This document shows, piece by piece, positions 35,066 through 43,728 of a DNA stretch of 64,000 nucleotides. Origin of the DNA: Polaribacter sp. Hel1_85 (GTDB lineage: Bacteria > Bacteroidota > Bacteroidia > Flavobacteriales > Flavobacteriaceae); contig NZ_JPDS01000003.1 of the NCBI RefSeq assembly GCF_000766795.1, positions 124,001 to 188,000 of the forward strand. The letters run 5' to 3'. Position 1 is the stretch's first letter. The number at the start of each line of letters is the position of its first letter. Made by a program: the position numbers and the translations under genes. The notes under the pieces are model-generated. The model saw nothing but the letters and a program-made list of their open reading frames with translations, did not search any database and had not been told where the DNA came from.

Positions 35066-36304
35066 TTAAGAAGCCGCTTTTAACTTCTTTAAAGTTGTAT
35101 TTGTTAATTTTGCTTCTGCGTATTCTTTAGTTACATTAAATTCTTTTTGATCTGAACTTGGTAAATCGAACATTGCATCCGTAAAAATCGCTTCACATAG
35201 AGAACGTAAACCTCTTGCGCCTAACTTATATTCAACTGCTTTACCTACAATGTAATTTAATGCTTCTTCTTCAATTGTAAATTCTACATCATCCATTGTA
35301 AACAACTTAGCATATTGCTTAATAATAGAGTTTTTAGGTTCTGTTAAAATTGCTCGTAATGTTTTTGCATCTAAAGGATTCATATAACTCAATACTGGTA
35401 AACGGCCAATAATTTCTGGAATTAACCCAAAAGACTTTAAATCTAAAGGCGTAATGTATTGTAATAAGTTTTCCTCATCTATTTTATCTTCTTCTAAAGA
35501 AGCACCAAAACCAACTGCTTGTCTGTTTAAACGTTTGCTAATAATTCTATCAATTCCAGAAAAAGCGCCTCCTGCAATAAATAAAATATCTTTAGTATTT
35601 ACTTCTATAAATTTTTGTTCTGGATGTTTTCTTCCACCTTTAGGTGCAACATTTACAACAGAACCTTCTAATAATTTTAATAAAGCTTGCTGAACTCCTT
35701 CTCCAGAAACATCTCTTGTTATTGATGGATTATCACCTTTTCTGGCAATTTTATCAATCTCATCTATAAAAACAATACCTCTTTCTGCTTTTTCTACATC
35801 GTAATCTGCAGCTTGTAAAAGCCTACTTAAAATACTTTCTACATCTTCACCAACATAACCTGCTTGCGTTAAAACGGTTGCATCTACAATAGAAAAAGGT
35901 ACATTTAACATTTTTGCAATTGTTCTTGCAACTAATGTTTTTCCAGTTCCTGTTTCACCAACTAAAACAATATTAGACTTTTCGATTTCCACATCATCTT
36001 CATCATCTTTATCTTGTAAAAGACGTTTATAATGATTGTAAACAGCAACTGCCATTGCTCTTTTAGTTTCATCTTGACCAATGATATATTGGTCTAAAAA
36101 GTTTTTAATTTCAATAGGTTTTTTTAGCATTAAATCTTTAGACAAACCATTAGATTTTGAGTCAGAAATTTCTTCCTCAACAATTCCATGCGCTTGTTCT
36201 ATACATTTATCGCAAATATGAGCATCCATACCTGCAATTAGCAAATCTGTTTCCGCTTTTTTTCGTCCGCAAAACGAACATTCTAAGTTTTCTTCTTTCG
36301 ACAT
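35066..36304 (-). CDS. clpX: ATP-dependent Clp protease ATP-binding subunit ClpX
   Basis: 412 residues. AAA+ unfoldase that feeds substrates to ClpP. The N-terminal C4 zinc domain is intact (CSFCGRKK and HICDKC), unlike the zinc domains of AccD and DnaG nearby. Walker A GETGTGKTLVART, Walker B IVFIDEIDKIARK, RKGGRKHPEQ-type pore-2 region (APKGGRKHPEQKFIEV) and the IGF-like ClpP-docking loop region are in the expected order. 30 bases after clpP; operon clpP-clpX. Confidence 0.97.
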   Translation of the reverse strand: MSKEENLECSFCGRKKAETDLLIAGMDAHICDKCIEQAHGIVEEEISDSKSNGLSKDLMLKKPIEIKNFLDQYIIGQDETKRAMAVAVYNHYKRLLQDKDDEDDVEIEKSNIVLVGETGTGKTLVARTIAKMLNVPFSIVDATVLTQAGYVGEDVESILSRLLQAADYDVEKAERGIVFIDEIDKIARKGDNPSITRDVSGEGVQQALLKLLEGSVVNVAPKGGRKHPEQKFIEVNTKDILFIAGGAFSGIDRIISKRLNRQAVGFGASLEEDKIDEENLLQYITPLDLKSFGLIPEIIGRLPVLSYMNPLDAKTLRAILTEPKNSIIKQYAKLFTMDDVEFTIEEEALNYIVGKAVEYKLGARGLRSLCEAIFTDAMFDLPSSDQKEFNVTKEYAEAKLTNTTLKKLKAAS

Positions 36305-36334
36305 TTTATCAGCTTTATTCTTTTAGCAATTAAC

Positions 36335-36997
36335 CTATGATTTTCTAGCTAAAACTTCATCAATCATTCCGTAAGTTTTTGCTTCTTCTGCTTTCATCCA
36401 GTAATCTCTGTCTGAATCGTCATGAACTTTTTCTATAGTTTGTCCTGAATGACTTGCAATAATTGCATACAATTCATCTTTCAATTTTAAAATTTCTCTT
36501 GTTGTAATTTCAATGTCTGAAGCCTGACCTTGTGCACCTCCTAAAGGTTGGTGAATCATCACTCTAGAGTGAGGTAATGCAGAACGTTTCCCTTTTGCAC
36601 CTGCACACATTAAAACGGCTCCCATTGAAGCTGCCATACCTGTACAAATTGTTGCAACATCTGGTTTAATAAATTGCATAGTATCATAAATACCTAAACC
36701 TGCATATACTCCTCCTCCTGGAGAATTAATATAAATTGAGATATCTTTATTGGCATCTACACTTTCTAAAAACAATAACTGAGCTTGTATAACATTGGCT
36801 ACTTGATCGTTAATTCCTGTTCCTAAAAAGATAATTCTATCCATCATTAAACGAGAGAAAACATCCATTTGGGTAATATTCATTTGACGTTCTTCCATAA
36901 TATATGGCGTTAAACTACTTGTTATTTTACCTAAATATGTACTGTTGATTCCTTGATGTTTTGTTGCGTATTTTTCGAACTCTTTTCCGTAATCCAT
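36335..36997 (-). CDS. clpP: ATP-dependent Clp protease proteolytic subunit ClpP
   Basis: 220 residues. Serine protease that forms a tetradecameric chamber. The catalytic Ser lies in [19 protein letters not shown] and His in [15 protein letters not shown]; the Asp follows in the C-terminal third (DSDRDYWM). The N-terminal propeptide-like extension is slightly longer than in E. coli. It is the first gene of clpP-clpX and follows tig across a terminator, the common tig-clpP-clpX order. Confidence 0.97.
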   Translation of the reverse strand: MDYGKEFEKYATKHQGINSTYLGKITSSLTPYIMEERQMNITQMDVFSRLMMDRIIFLGTGINDQVANVIQAQLLFLESVDANKDISIYINSPGGGVYAGLGIYDTMQFIKPDVATICTGMAASMGAVLMCAGAKGKRSALPHSRVMIHQPLGGAQGQASDIEITTREILKLKDELYAIIASHSGQTIEKVHDDSDRDYWMKAEEAKTYGMIDEVLARKS

Positions 36998-37073
36998 TTT
37001 CGTGATTTTGTTTTAAGTTTAATACTGTAAATATAAGAACTATTTTCATACTTCTTTGTTACATATAGTCGCT

Positions 37074-37108
37074 AAAAAAACCTGAATCTAACAATTCAGG
37101 TTTTTTTT
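37074..37108 (-). terminator. Terminator between tig and clpP
   Basis: Perfect stem AAAAAACCTGAAT/ATTCAGGTTTTTT. It ends the tig transcript. Confidence 0.85.
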
Positions 37109-37110
37109 AT

Positions 37111-37139
37111 GAGATTTCTCGACTTCGCTCGAAATGACA
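37111..37139. repeat. Short palindromic intergenic repeat
   Basis: TTTCTCGACTTCGCTCGAAA with TCGA/TCGA arms around CTTCGC, directly beside the tig terminator and flanked by ATGACA. Its GC content is above the surroundings. This type of short palindrome is dispersed between genes in many Flavobacteria (from memory); one copy in this window. Confidence 0.5.
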
Positions 37140-37177
37140 ATTTCTAAAGCTAAATTCGAAAAAATAGTCTTTACTTT

Positions 37178-38500
37178 TTATTTATATACTTCTTTTACGA
37201 AATCTTCGTAAGAAAGTTCTTTAGATTTAAAGCTCATATTCTCTTTGTAAAAAGTCAATAATTTTTGACTAATTAATTGAGACTGTAATTTTTGAGCTTC
37301 TTCTTGGTTTTGTAAGATTCTACCAGCAATATCATCCAATTCTTTTTCTTCTGGATTCATATTACCAAATTGCGCCATTTGTTGACGGATAAATACCTTA
37401 GCATAGTCTACCAATTCTTGATACTCTAATTTGATGTCATTATCTTTCATAATCTTACCTTCGATTAATTGATAACGTAAACCTTTTTCAGACTTGTCAA
37501 ATTCAGCAGCAGCTTCTTCTGCAGTTAATTCTTTTTCTCCTGCAGTTGCTAACCATTTCTTTAAGAAATCAGCTGGTAAATCAAACTTAGTGTTCTCTAC
37601 TAAATGCTCTGTTACAGCATTTAATAATTGTTGATCTCCTTGTTGTAAGAATTGCTTTTCTGCGTCTTCTTTAATTTTTTCTCTTAATTCAGTTACAGAG
37701 TTTACACTTCCGTCAGCAAATAATTTATCAAATAATTCTTTGTCTAAATCAGCTGGTTCTGTTTTTGTAATTTCTTCTACAGTTAAAGACACTTTTACAT
37801 CTAAATCATGAATTACATCATGAGATACACCTAATATGTGTTGTAATTTATGATCGTCTTCAAATAATTTCTTAGTATCTAACTCAATTACATCACCAAC
37901 TTTAGCTCCTATTACTTTCTTTTCGTTTTTCTTCCCTTTAAGGTCGTTTACTAAAAAAGTTGATTTTTTGTTAATTTCACTTTCTTCATTTACAAAAGTA
38001 CCAGTTACATTAGAATGCTCTGTAGCCTCATCTAAAGGACTCATTTTTCCATAACGAGTTTGAATATTCTTAACTTCTTCGTCAAGTAATTCTTCTGTAG
38101 CAATAATATTATATTGAGTTACTTTCTTTTTAGATTTTAAATCCACATCAAATTGTGGTGCTAAACCTAATTCGAATTCAAAAGAAAAAGTTTCAGCATC
38201 CCAATTAAAATCTTCTTGCATTCTAGGAATAGGATTTCCTAAAATTTCTAATTTTTCTTCAGTGATAAAATTATTTAAAGAACTCTGTAAAAGCTTGTTA
38301 ACTTCATCTATCATTATAGATTTACCATACTGCTTTTTAATCATTCCCATTGGCACGTGTCCTTTTCTAAAACCAGGAACATCAGCCTTTTTACGATAAT
38401 CTGTTAATAATTCTGTTACTTTTGCTTGATAATCATCAGCAACGATATCAACTTTTACAACTGCGTTTAACGCATCAATGTTTTCTTTTGTAATATTCAT
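37178..38500 (-). CDS. tig: Trigger factor
   Basis: 440 residues. Ribosome-associated chaperone with peptidyl-prolyl isomerase activity. The N-terminal ribosome-binding domain carries the signature-like VPGFRKGHVPMGMIKKQYG (E. coli GFRxGKxP loop), then a divergent FKBP-type PPIase region (about 150-250), then the helical C-terminal arms (about 270-440). The PPIase core is eroded, as is usual in Bacteroidota. It is the first gene of tig-clpP-clpX, with a TAATTTTG promoter upstream. Confidence 0.95.
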   Translation of the reverse strand: MNITKENIDALNAVVKVDIVADDYQAKVTELLTDYRKKADVPGFRKGHVPMGMIKKQYGKSIMIDEVNKLLQSSLNNFITEEKLEILGNPIPRMQEDFNWDAETFSFEFELGLAPQFDVDLKSKKKVTQYNIIATEELLDEEVKNIQTRYGKMSPLDEATEHSNVTGTFVNEESEINKKSTFLVNDLKGKKNEKKVIGAKVGDVIELDTKKLFEDDHKLQHILGVSHDVIHDLDVKVSLTVEEITKTEPADLDKELFDKLFADGSVNSVTELREKIKEDAEKQFLQQGDQQLLNAVTEHLVENTKFDLPADFLKKWLATAGEKELTAEEAAAEFDKSEKGLRYQLIEGKIMKDNDIKLEYQELVDYAKVFIRQQMAQFGNMNPEEKELDDIAGRILQNQEEAQKLQSQLISQKLLTFYKENMSFKSKELSYEDFVKEVYK

Positions 38501-38533
38501 TTCTTGTTCTCTTATTCTTTAAAAAATCGAGTG

Positions 38534-38541
38534 CAAAATTA
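38534..38541 (-). promoter_or_regulatory. tig promoter -7 element
   Basis: Minus strand reads TAATTTTG followed by CA, 34 bases before the tig start. Confidence 0.6.
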
Positions 38542-38595
38542 ATCATTTTTATTGATTGCACAAATGTTTAAATACTTCTATTTCAGTATTTTTGT

Positions 38596-38956
38596 TTAGT
38601 TTTTAATTGATTTCTTATCTTCTTTTAATAAAGAAAATAATACTGACCTAAAAATGGACAGTAAAACGCTGAATAATAGCGCTGCAAAAAAAGCCTGATA
38701 CTGCAAAACCATCTACCAATTTATCTGCCAACAATACAATACAAGCATTAATAACAAATAGGAATAAACCTAAGGTTACAATAGTTGCTGGCAAAGTAAA
38801 AAAGATTAAAAGTGGTCTTACAAACATATTTAGTAGCGAAATTACAACTGCAACTATAATTGCAGCAGTATAACCAGCTACAGAAATACCAGGTAATATA
38901 TTAGCCAAAACAATTACTGCTAAAGCCGTTAGTAAAATTTTTAAAAATGTTTTCAT
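38596..38956 (-). pseudogene. Holin-family (YvlD-type) membrane protein, frameshifted near the C-terminus
   Basis: As written the frame stops after 102 residues (stop at 38648) with an odd, polar end (CSAIIQRFTVHF). Removing one base from the run of seven A at 38686-38692 (minus strand T7) restores SGFFAALLFSVLLSIFRSV and a Lys/Asp-rich tail ending at 38596, giving 119 residues. That hydrophobic helix followed by a basic tail is what I expect for this family of small four-helix proteins (LANILPGISVAGYTAA, LLNMFVRPLLIFFTLPATI), annotated phage holin family or YvlD. Cause: sequencing error, a recent mutation, or transcriptional slippage on T7. Function of the family is unclear; it is not a phage gene here. 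Confidence 0.8.
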
Positions 38957-39062
38957 AATATGTATTTTAGATTTCTGTATTCTCAGGAATAGTAATTTTT
39001 ATTATCAAAAGCGAAAACTATACCAAAAGAAAAAGCATGAAGTTTTGGCAGGTTTTAAAACA

Positions 39063-40805
39063 TCACTTCTTTACAATACGCTTATTTACTATACCTAAAT
39101 CGCCCAAAAATCTAAAATTATAAATTCCTGATTTTAATGTAGAAATATCTATACTGCTATCTTGTACAGTTTTTTTTATAATTAATTTCCCTAATTGATC
39201 GTAAACAAATACAGTATTAAAAGATTCAAAATTATTTATATTTATACTATTCTTTGCAGGATTTGGCCATAATGTAATATTCTCTAAATTAGAAAAATTT
39301 GAATCAACATTTAAGGTTGTAACTTCAAAAACTCTTAGTTCTAATAAACTTACCCAAGAACCTGTATATAAATCTGCACCTGTTACTGTTATTTTAACAA
39401 AACGTGCATCTATTCCTGTAAAAACATCTACTATTGGGCTAGATTCTGTACCAGAAGTTGCATTATTAGATCTATCTACAATATCTGTATAAACACCATT
39501 TTCTGTATCAGATACTGAAATTGTGTACTGATATGCTCTGTCTGAATAACAAACTACTTCTGTTCTTTCTATTGGATAACTTTCACCCAAATCTACAATT
39601 GCAGATTGTGGAAACCCAGAAACAGACCATCTTGTAGATGTTAAACCATCTACTAAATTTTCTACAGCATTATCACCATCATGAGTTCCTGTTCCGGCAA
39701 CAGATTTATTTAACGCTAAATTTTGCCCAAACGCATCTTCATATATAGTAACCATACTTGTATCTTTAAAACCTCCTTCATCTGTAGTAACTGTAATTGT
39801 AGCTGTTCCGGTAGATTTCGGTGTTACAATTCCGCTTGCACTAACAACAACTATTGATTCATCTGAACTGCTATAACTCACGCCTTTATTTGTTGCAGCT
39901 TCGGGTATTATTGAAGCTGTAAGTTGGTAAGCACTACTTTGGGAAAGACTTAAAGGATTTGGCGACAATGAAACTCCTGTTACAGCAACTGCATCATGTA
40001 CAACAGAAAAATCATATACTAAAACCTCTCCGTAATTATTTGGATCATCAGTATCTGTCTCTTCTTTCTCTGCATTACTTTGCGTATAGTTTCCTATTTT
40101 AAAATAGGTTTCATCATAGTTTAAATCCATCACATAATCATTAGCTCCATCTTTAATTAAGTACGACTCTGCAGTTCCATTATTATAAGCTGCTAATAAA
40201 TTATTGTCTTCTGAGTAATAACAATAATGTTTACCATCTTCTACCACAAAAATCACTTCATGTTTTGTTCCTAAAATATAATTGGTTTTTATGGTGATAC
40301 CTTCTCTTAACTTACCTCCATTAAAAGATAAAAAAAGATGGTTATCTTCTAATCTTAAAACCATAGAATCATCTATACCATCATCTTTATTACCATGTAT
40401 TTGTGTTGCTACTAAATGAGGTTTGTTAATTGGCAAATGCGTAATTGCTTGTTTTACATAAACCATGTGTTTACCCTCTGTAGTCCAATAAATATCACTA
40501 GAACCATCTGCTTCTCTTTCTCTTAATTCTGAACGGATGTAGCTTGAGTTTGGAGTCGTTCCGTTATCACTTCTAACAGGCGCATTAAATACAATAGCAT
40601 CTCCAGTACTATTCACATAAAAATATTCATTATTTTCTTCTGTACATAAAGTTTTAACTTCATCTCCATTAGGGTAAGTTATTTTCCATTGACTACAATT
40701 TGCCATTAAATCTGCCGGTTTTTGGGCAAAAGAAGGAGTTATAAAACAAGTTAGTAAGAAGCAAAAAAGGAATAAATAACGAGAATTTTGTTTGTTAATT
40801 TTCAT
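39063..40805 (-). CDS. Secreted PL7 alginate lyase with Ig-like, F5/8 C and T9SS sorting domains
   Basis: 580 residues. Signal peptide (1-28, TPSFAQ). The polysaccharide lyase family 7 catalytic domain (about 29-270) shows all three family blocks: RSELRE (91-96), QIH (135-137) and YFKIGNYTQ (234-242), which carry the catalytic Arg, His and Tyr. A bacterial Ig-like domain follows (about 272-355), then an F5/8 type C / CBM32-like carbohydrate-binding domain (about 358-492). The type IX secretion C-terminal sorting domain (about 505-580) reads ITLWPNPAKNSININ and ends IVNKRIVKK. It cleaves alginate of brown algae outside the cell. Two palindromic operators lie upstream. Confidence 0.92.
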   Translation of the reverse strand: MKINKQNSRYLFLFCFLLTCFITPSFAQKPADLMANCSQWKITYPNGDEVKTLCTEENNEYFYVNSTGDAIVFNAPVRSDNGTTPNSSYIRSELREREADGSSDIYWTTEGKHMVYVKQAITHLPINKPHLVATQIHGNKDDGIDDSMVLRLEDNHLFLSFNGGKLREGITIKTNYILGTKHEVIFVVEDGKHYCYYSEDNNLLAAYNNGTAESYLIKDGANDYVMDLNYDETYFKIGNYTQSNAEKEETDTDDPNNYGEVLVYDFSVVHDAVAVTGVSLSPNPLSLSQSSAYQLTASIIPEAATNKGVSYSSSDESIVVVSASGIVTPKSTGTATITVTTDEGGFKDTSMVTIYEDAFGQNLALNKSVAGTGTHDGDNAVENLVDGLTSTRWSVSGFPQSAIVDLGESYPIERTEVVCYSDRAYQYTISVSDTENGVYTDIVDRSNNATSGTESSPIVDVFTGIDARFVKITVTGADLYTGSWVSLLELRVFEVTTLNVDSNFSNLENITLWPNPAKNSININNFESFNTVFVYDQLGKLIIKKTVQDSSIDISTLKSGIYNFRFLGDLGIVNKRIVKK

Positions 40806-40832
40806 GTATTCTTAAAATAGTTTTGTACTAAA

Positions 40833-40862
40833 AAAATAAAATTGGTTAACCAATTTTATTTT
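40833..40862. promoter_or_regulatory. Operator 1 of the alginate lyase gene
   Basis: A perfect 30-base palindrome centred on TTGGTTAACCAA, 28 bases before the alginate lyase start codon. The core fits the TGGTnnACCA pattern of FadR/GntR-type repressors; a LacI-type protein is also possible. A position between promoter and start suggests repression in the absence of alginate (inference). Confidence 0.7.
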
Positions 40863-40896
40863 ACGCAAATTAAGAATAAAAAAAGGAATTACAAAG

Positions 40897-40912
40897 AATT
40901 GGTTAACCAATT
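40897..40912. promoter_or_regulatory. Operator 2 of the alginate lyase gene
   Basis: Second copy, AATTGGTTAACCAATT, a 16-base perfect palindrome with the same core as operator 1. The centres are 57 bases apart, which would allow cooperative or loop-forming binding. Confidence 0.7.
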
Positions 40913-40933
40913 TATAATTAACAAAATAAGCAT

Positions 40934-40972
40934 AAAAAAACACCCAAAGCAATAATTGCAATGGGTGTTTTA
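40934..40972 (-). terminator. nrdJ terminator
   Basis: Stem AAAACACCCA/TGGGTGTTTT with an inner GCAAT/ATTGC helix. Confidence 0.8.
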
Positions 40973-40990
40973 TATTTTGAAATTAAATTT

Positions 40991-43540
40991 CTATCCACAT
41001 TTAGAAGAACCACACTCTTGACAGGTTAAACAACCTTCTTGATAAATTAAATCTGTAGAATCACAATTATCACAAGTTTGCCCTTTCGCTTTCGTACCAT
41101 CTTCTACATAACGTTTTAATGCTCTTTGAACTCCGTTTTTCCATGTATTAATAGATTCTGAATCTAACTGTAAACTTTGTATCAATTCTACAATTTTATC
41201 AATTGGCATTCCATGACGTAAGGTTCCTGAAATTAGTTTTGCGTAGTTCCAAAATTCTGGATTAAACTTATGGCTCAACCCTTCAATAGTGGTTTTATAG
41301 CCTCTTTTGTTTTGATATTGAAAATCGTAACGAGAAGAACCATCTTCATTTCTACTTTTAATAATCAACCCTTTGTCTACCCAACGAGGAATTAAAATTC
41401 CATCTTCATCATCTATTAAACCTGTAAAAATTTCGTAAGGTTTATCATCAACCAAACCTACAAAAGCAATCCATTTTTCTTTTTGATTTTGAAAACGAAC
41501 AACATCTGCTTCTAAGATTAGAGGACGTTTTTTTGGCAATCTAGAATTAATAGTTTTCTCATCCTTTTTTTCATCCGCAGAAATTAATACTCCAGAACGA
41601 GAACCATCTCTATAAACAGTTACTCCTTTACAACCTACTTCCCAAGCTTTTAAATATAATTCTCCAACCAAATCTTCTGTTACATCATTTGGTAAGTTAA
41701 CTGTAACACTTATAGAATGATCTACCCATTTTTGGATAGCTCCTTGCATTTCTACCTTACTTTTCCAATCAATATCATTTGATGTTGCTTTGTAATAAGG
41801 AGATTTTTTTACCAATTCATTTATTTCTTCTTGCGAAAAATTCTTGCTAGAATCTATATTATTTACATCCATCCATTGTTTAAAACGATGATGAAAAACT
41901 ACATATTCTTCCCAAGAATCTCCAACCTCATCAACAAAATCTACACGAATTCCTTTATCATTAGGATTTACTTTTTTTCTACGTTTGTAAACTGGCATAA
42001 AAACAGGTTCAATTCCAGATGAAGTTTGCGTCATTAAACTCGTTGTTCCTGTAGGTGCAATGGTTAACAAAGCAATATTTCTACGTCCATGTTCTAACAT
42101 TTCATAATACAGCTTGCTATCGGCTTCTTTTAATCTTAAAATAAATGGATTTTCTTTTTCTCTATCTGCATCAAAAATAGAAAATGCACCCCTTTCTTTG
42201 GCTAAATTCACAGAAGCTCTATAAGTTTCTATCCCTAATGTTTTATGTACTTCTGTAGAAAATTTATTCCCTTCTTTACTTCCATAACGAATTCCTAAAG
42301 CAGCCAACATATCTCCTTCTGCAGTAATCCCTATACCTGTTCTTCTACCTTCGTATGCTTTTTGTCTGATATTTAGCCACAGGTTTTTTTCTGTTGCTTT
42401 TACATCATCTTGTTCTGGATCTGCATCAATTTTTGCTAAAATTCCATCAATTTTCTCTAATTCTAAATCAATGATATCATCCATCATTCTTTGCGCAATA
42501 ACAATGTGCTTTTTGAATAATTTAAAATTGAATTTTGCTTTATCTGTAAAAGGATTCTCTACAAAAGAAAACAAATTCATTGCCAATAAACGACAAGAAT
42601 CATAAGGACATAAAGGAATCTCTCCACAAGGATTTGTAGAAACTGTTTTATAACCTAAATCTGCATAACAATCTGGTACAGATTCATTGATTATTGTATC
42701 CCAAAACAAAATTCCGGGTTCTGCAGATTTCCAAGCATTATGTACTATTTTTTTCCAAATTTTAGTCGCTTCAATTTCTTTCGTATAAACAGGATTATTA
42801 CTAAATGTTGGATATTTTTGAGTGTACTTTTTATCCGCTTTTACGGCTTTCATAAAAGCGTCATCAATTCTTACAGAAACATTCGCTCCGGTAACTTTTC
42901 CTTGCTCTAATTTAGCATCGATAAAATCTTCTGCATCTGGATGATTGATAGAAACAGACAACATTAAAGCTCCTCTTCTACCATCTTGTGCAACTTCTCT
43001 TGTTGAGTTAGAATAACGTTCCATAAAAGGAACAATTCCTGTGGATGTTAATGCAGAATTCTTTACAGGAGAACCTTTTGGACGAATGTGTGATAAATCG
43101 TGACCAACACCACCTCTACGTTTCATTAATTGAACCTGTTCTTGGTCTATTTTCATGATTCCTCCATAAGAATCTGACTCACCATTATTACCAATTACAA
43201 AACAATTAGACAAAGAAGCAATTTGAAAAGGATTACCAATTCCTGCCATTGGACTTCCTTGAGGAACGATGTATTTAAAATTTTTAATTACATCAAAAAT
43301 TTCAGCTTCTGTTAATGGATTTTTATATTTCTGTTCTACTCTTGCAATTTCTGAAGCAATTCTTTGATGCATTTCATCAGGTGTGCTTTCATAAATATTA
43401 TCGGCAGAATCTTTTAAAGCGTATTTATTTAGCCATACAGAAGCAGCTAATTCATCGCCTTTAAAATAGTTTAGAGCAGCTTTTAAAGCCTCATCTCTAG
43501 AATATGTTTTTTGAGGAGTGAGCACAGTTTGGGATTTCAT
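40991..43540 (-). CDS. nrdJ: Adenosylcobalamin-dependent (class II) ribonucleotide reductase
   Basis: 849 residues. It reduces ribonucleotides to deoxyribonucleotides using a B12-generated thiyl radical, independent of oxygen. Motifs: SLSNCFVIG (redox Cys about 113), RRGGVGHDLSHIRP, VSTNPCGEIPLCPYDSCRL (active-site radical region), IAPTGTTSLM. The C-terminus carries four Cys-x-x-Cys-type pairs (CDNCDSTDL, CLTCQECGSSKCG), which act as the redox shuttle or zinc site. It implies a need for cobalamin. No cobalamin riboswitch is visible in the 188 bases upstream. Confidence 0.95.
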   Translation of the reverse strand: MKSQTVLTPQKTYSRDEALKAALNYFKGDELAASVWLNKYALKDSADNIYESTPDEMHQRIASEIARVEQKYKNPLTEAEIFDVIKNFKYIVPQGSPMAGIGNPFQIASLSNCFVIGNNGESDSYGGIMKIDQEQVQLMKRRGGVGHDLSHIRPKGSPVKNSALTSTGIVPFMERYSNSTREVAQDGRRGALMLSVSINHPDAEDFIDAKLEQGKVTGANVSVRIDDAFMKAVKADKKYTQKYPTFSNNPVYTKEIEATKIWKKIVHNAWKSAEPGILFWDTIINESVPDCYADLGYKTVSTNPCGEIPLCPYDSCRLLAMNLFSFVENPFTDKAKFNFKLFKKHIVIAQRMMDDIIDLELEKIDGILAKIDADPEQDDVKATEKNLWLNIRQKAYEGRRTGIGITAEGDMLAALGIRYGSKEGNKFSTEVHKTLGIETYRASVNLAKERGAFSIFDADREKENPFILRLKEADSKLYYEMLEHGRRNIALLTIAPTGTTSLMTQTSSGIEPVFMPVYKRRKKVNPNDKGIRVDFVDEVGDSWEEYVVFHHRFKQWMDVNNIDSSKNFSQEEINELVKKSPYYKATSNDIDWKSKVEMQGAIQKWVDHSISVTVNLPNDVTEDLVGELYLKAWEVGCKGVTVYRDGSRSGVLISADEKKDEKTINSRLPKKRPLILEADVVRFQNQKEKWIAFVGLVDDKPYEIFTGLIDDEDGILIPRWVDKGLIIKSRNEDGSSRYDFQYQNKRGYKTTIEGLSHKFNPEFWNYAKLISGTLRHGMPIDKIVELIQSLQLDSESINTWKNGVQRALKRYVEDGTKAKGQTCDNCDSTDLIYQEGCLTCQECGSSKCG

Positions 43541-43728
43541 TATATTTTTAGATTATTTAAATTGAATTGATTATTGGAGTCCTAAATGTCACAAAAAAGC
43601 ACAAGGAAAAAGATGATAATTGTCATAAAGTTTCCAATAAAAAAGTTAAAACACTTATTTTTAGAATCTTATTGACTTATCAACATTAAAAAGTTAACAA
43701 ATAATTTGATTTTTTTTAAGAACAGAAT

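Noticed and set aside
38648..38956. Holin-family gene as a sign of a prophage
   Set aside because: The family includes ordinary chromosomal membrane proteins, and no other phage gene is nearby.
43541..43728. Possible cobalamin riboswitch upstream of nrdJ
   Set aside because: The spacer is AT-rich with no recognisable B12-box or stable multi-helix fold.
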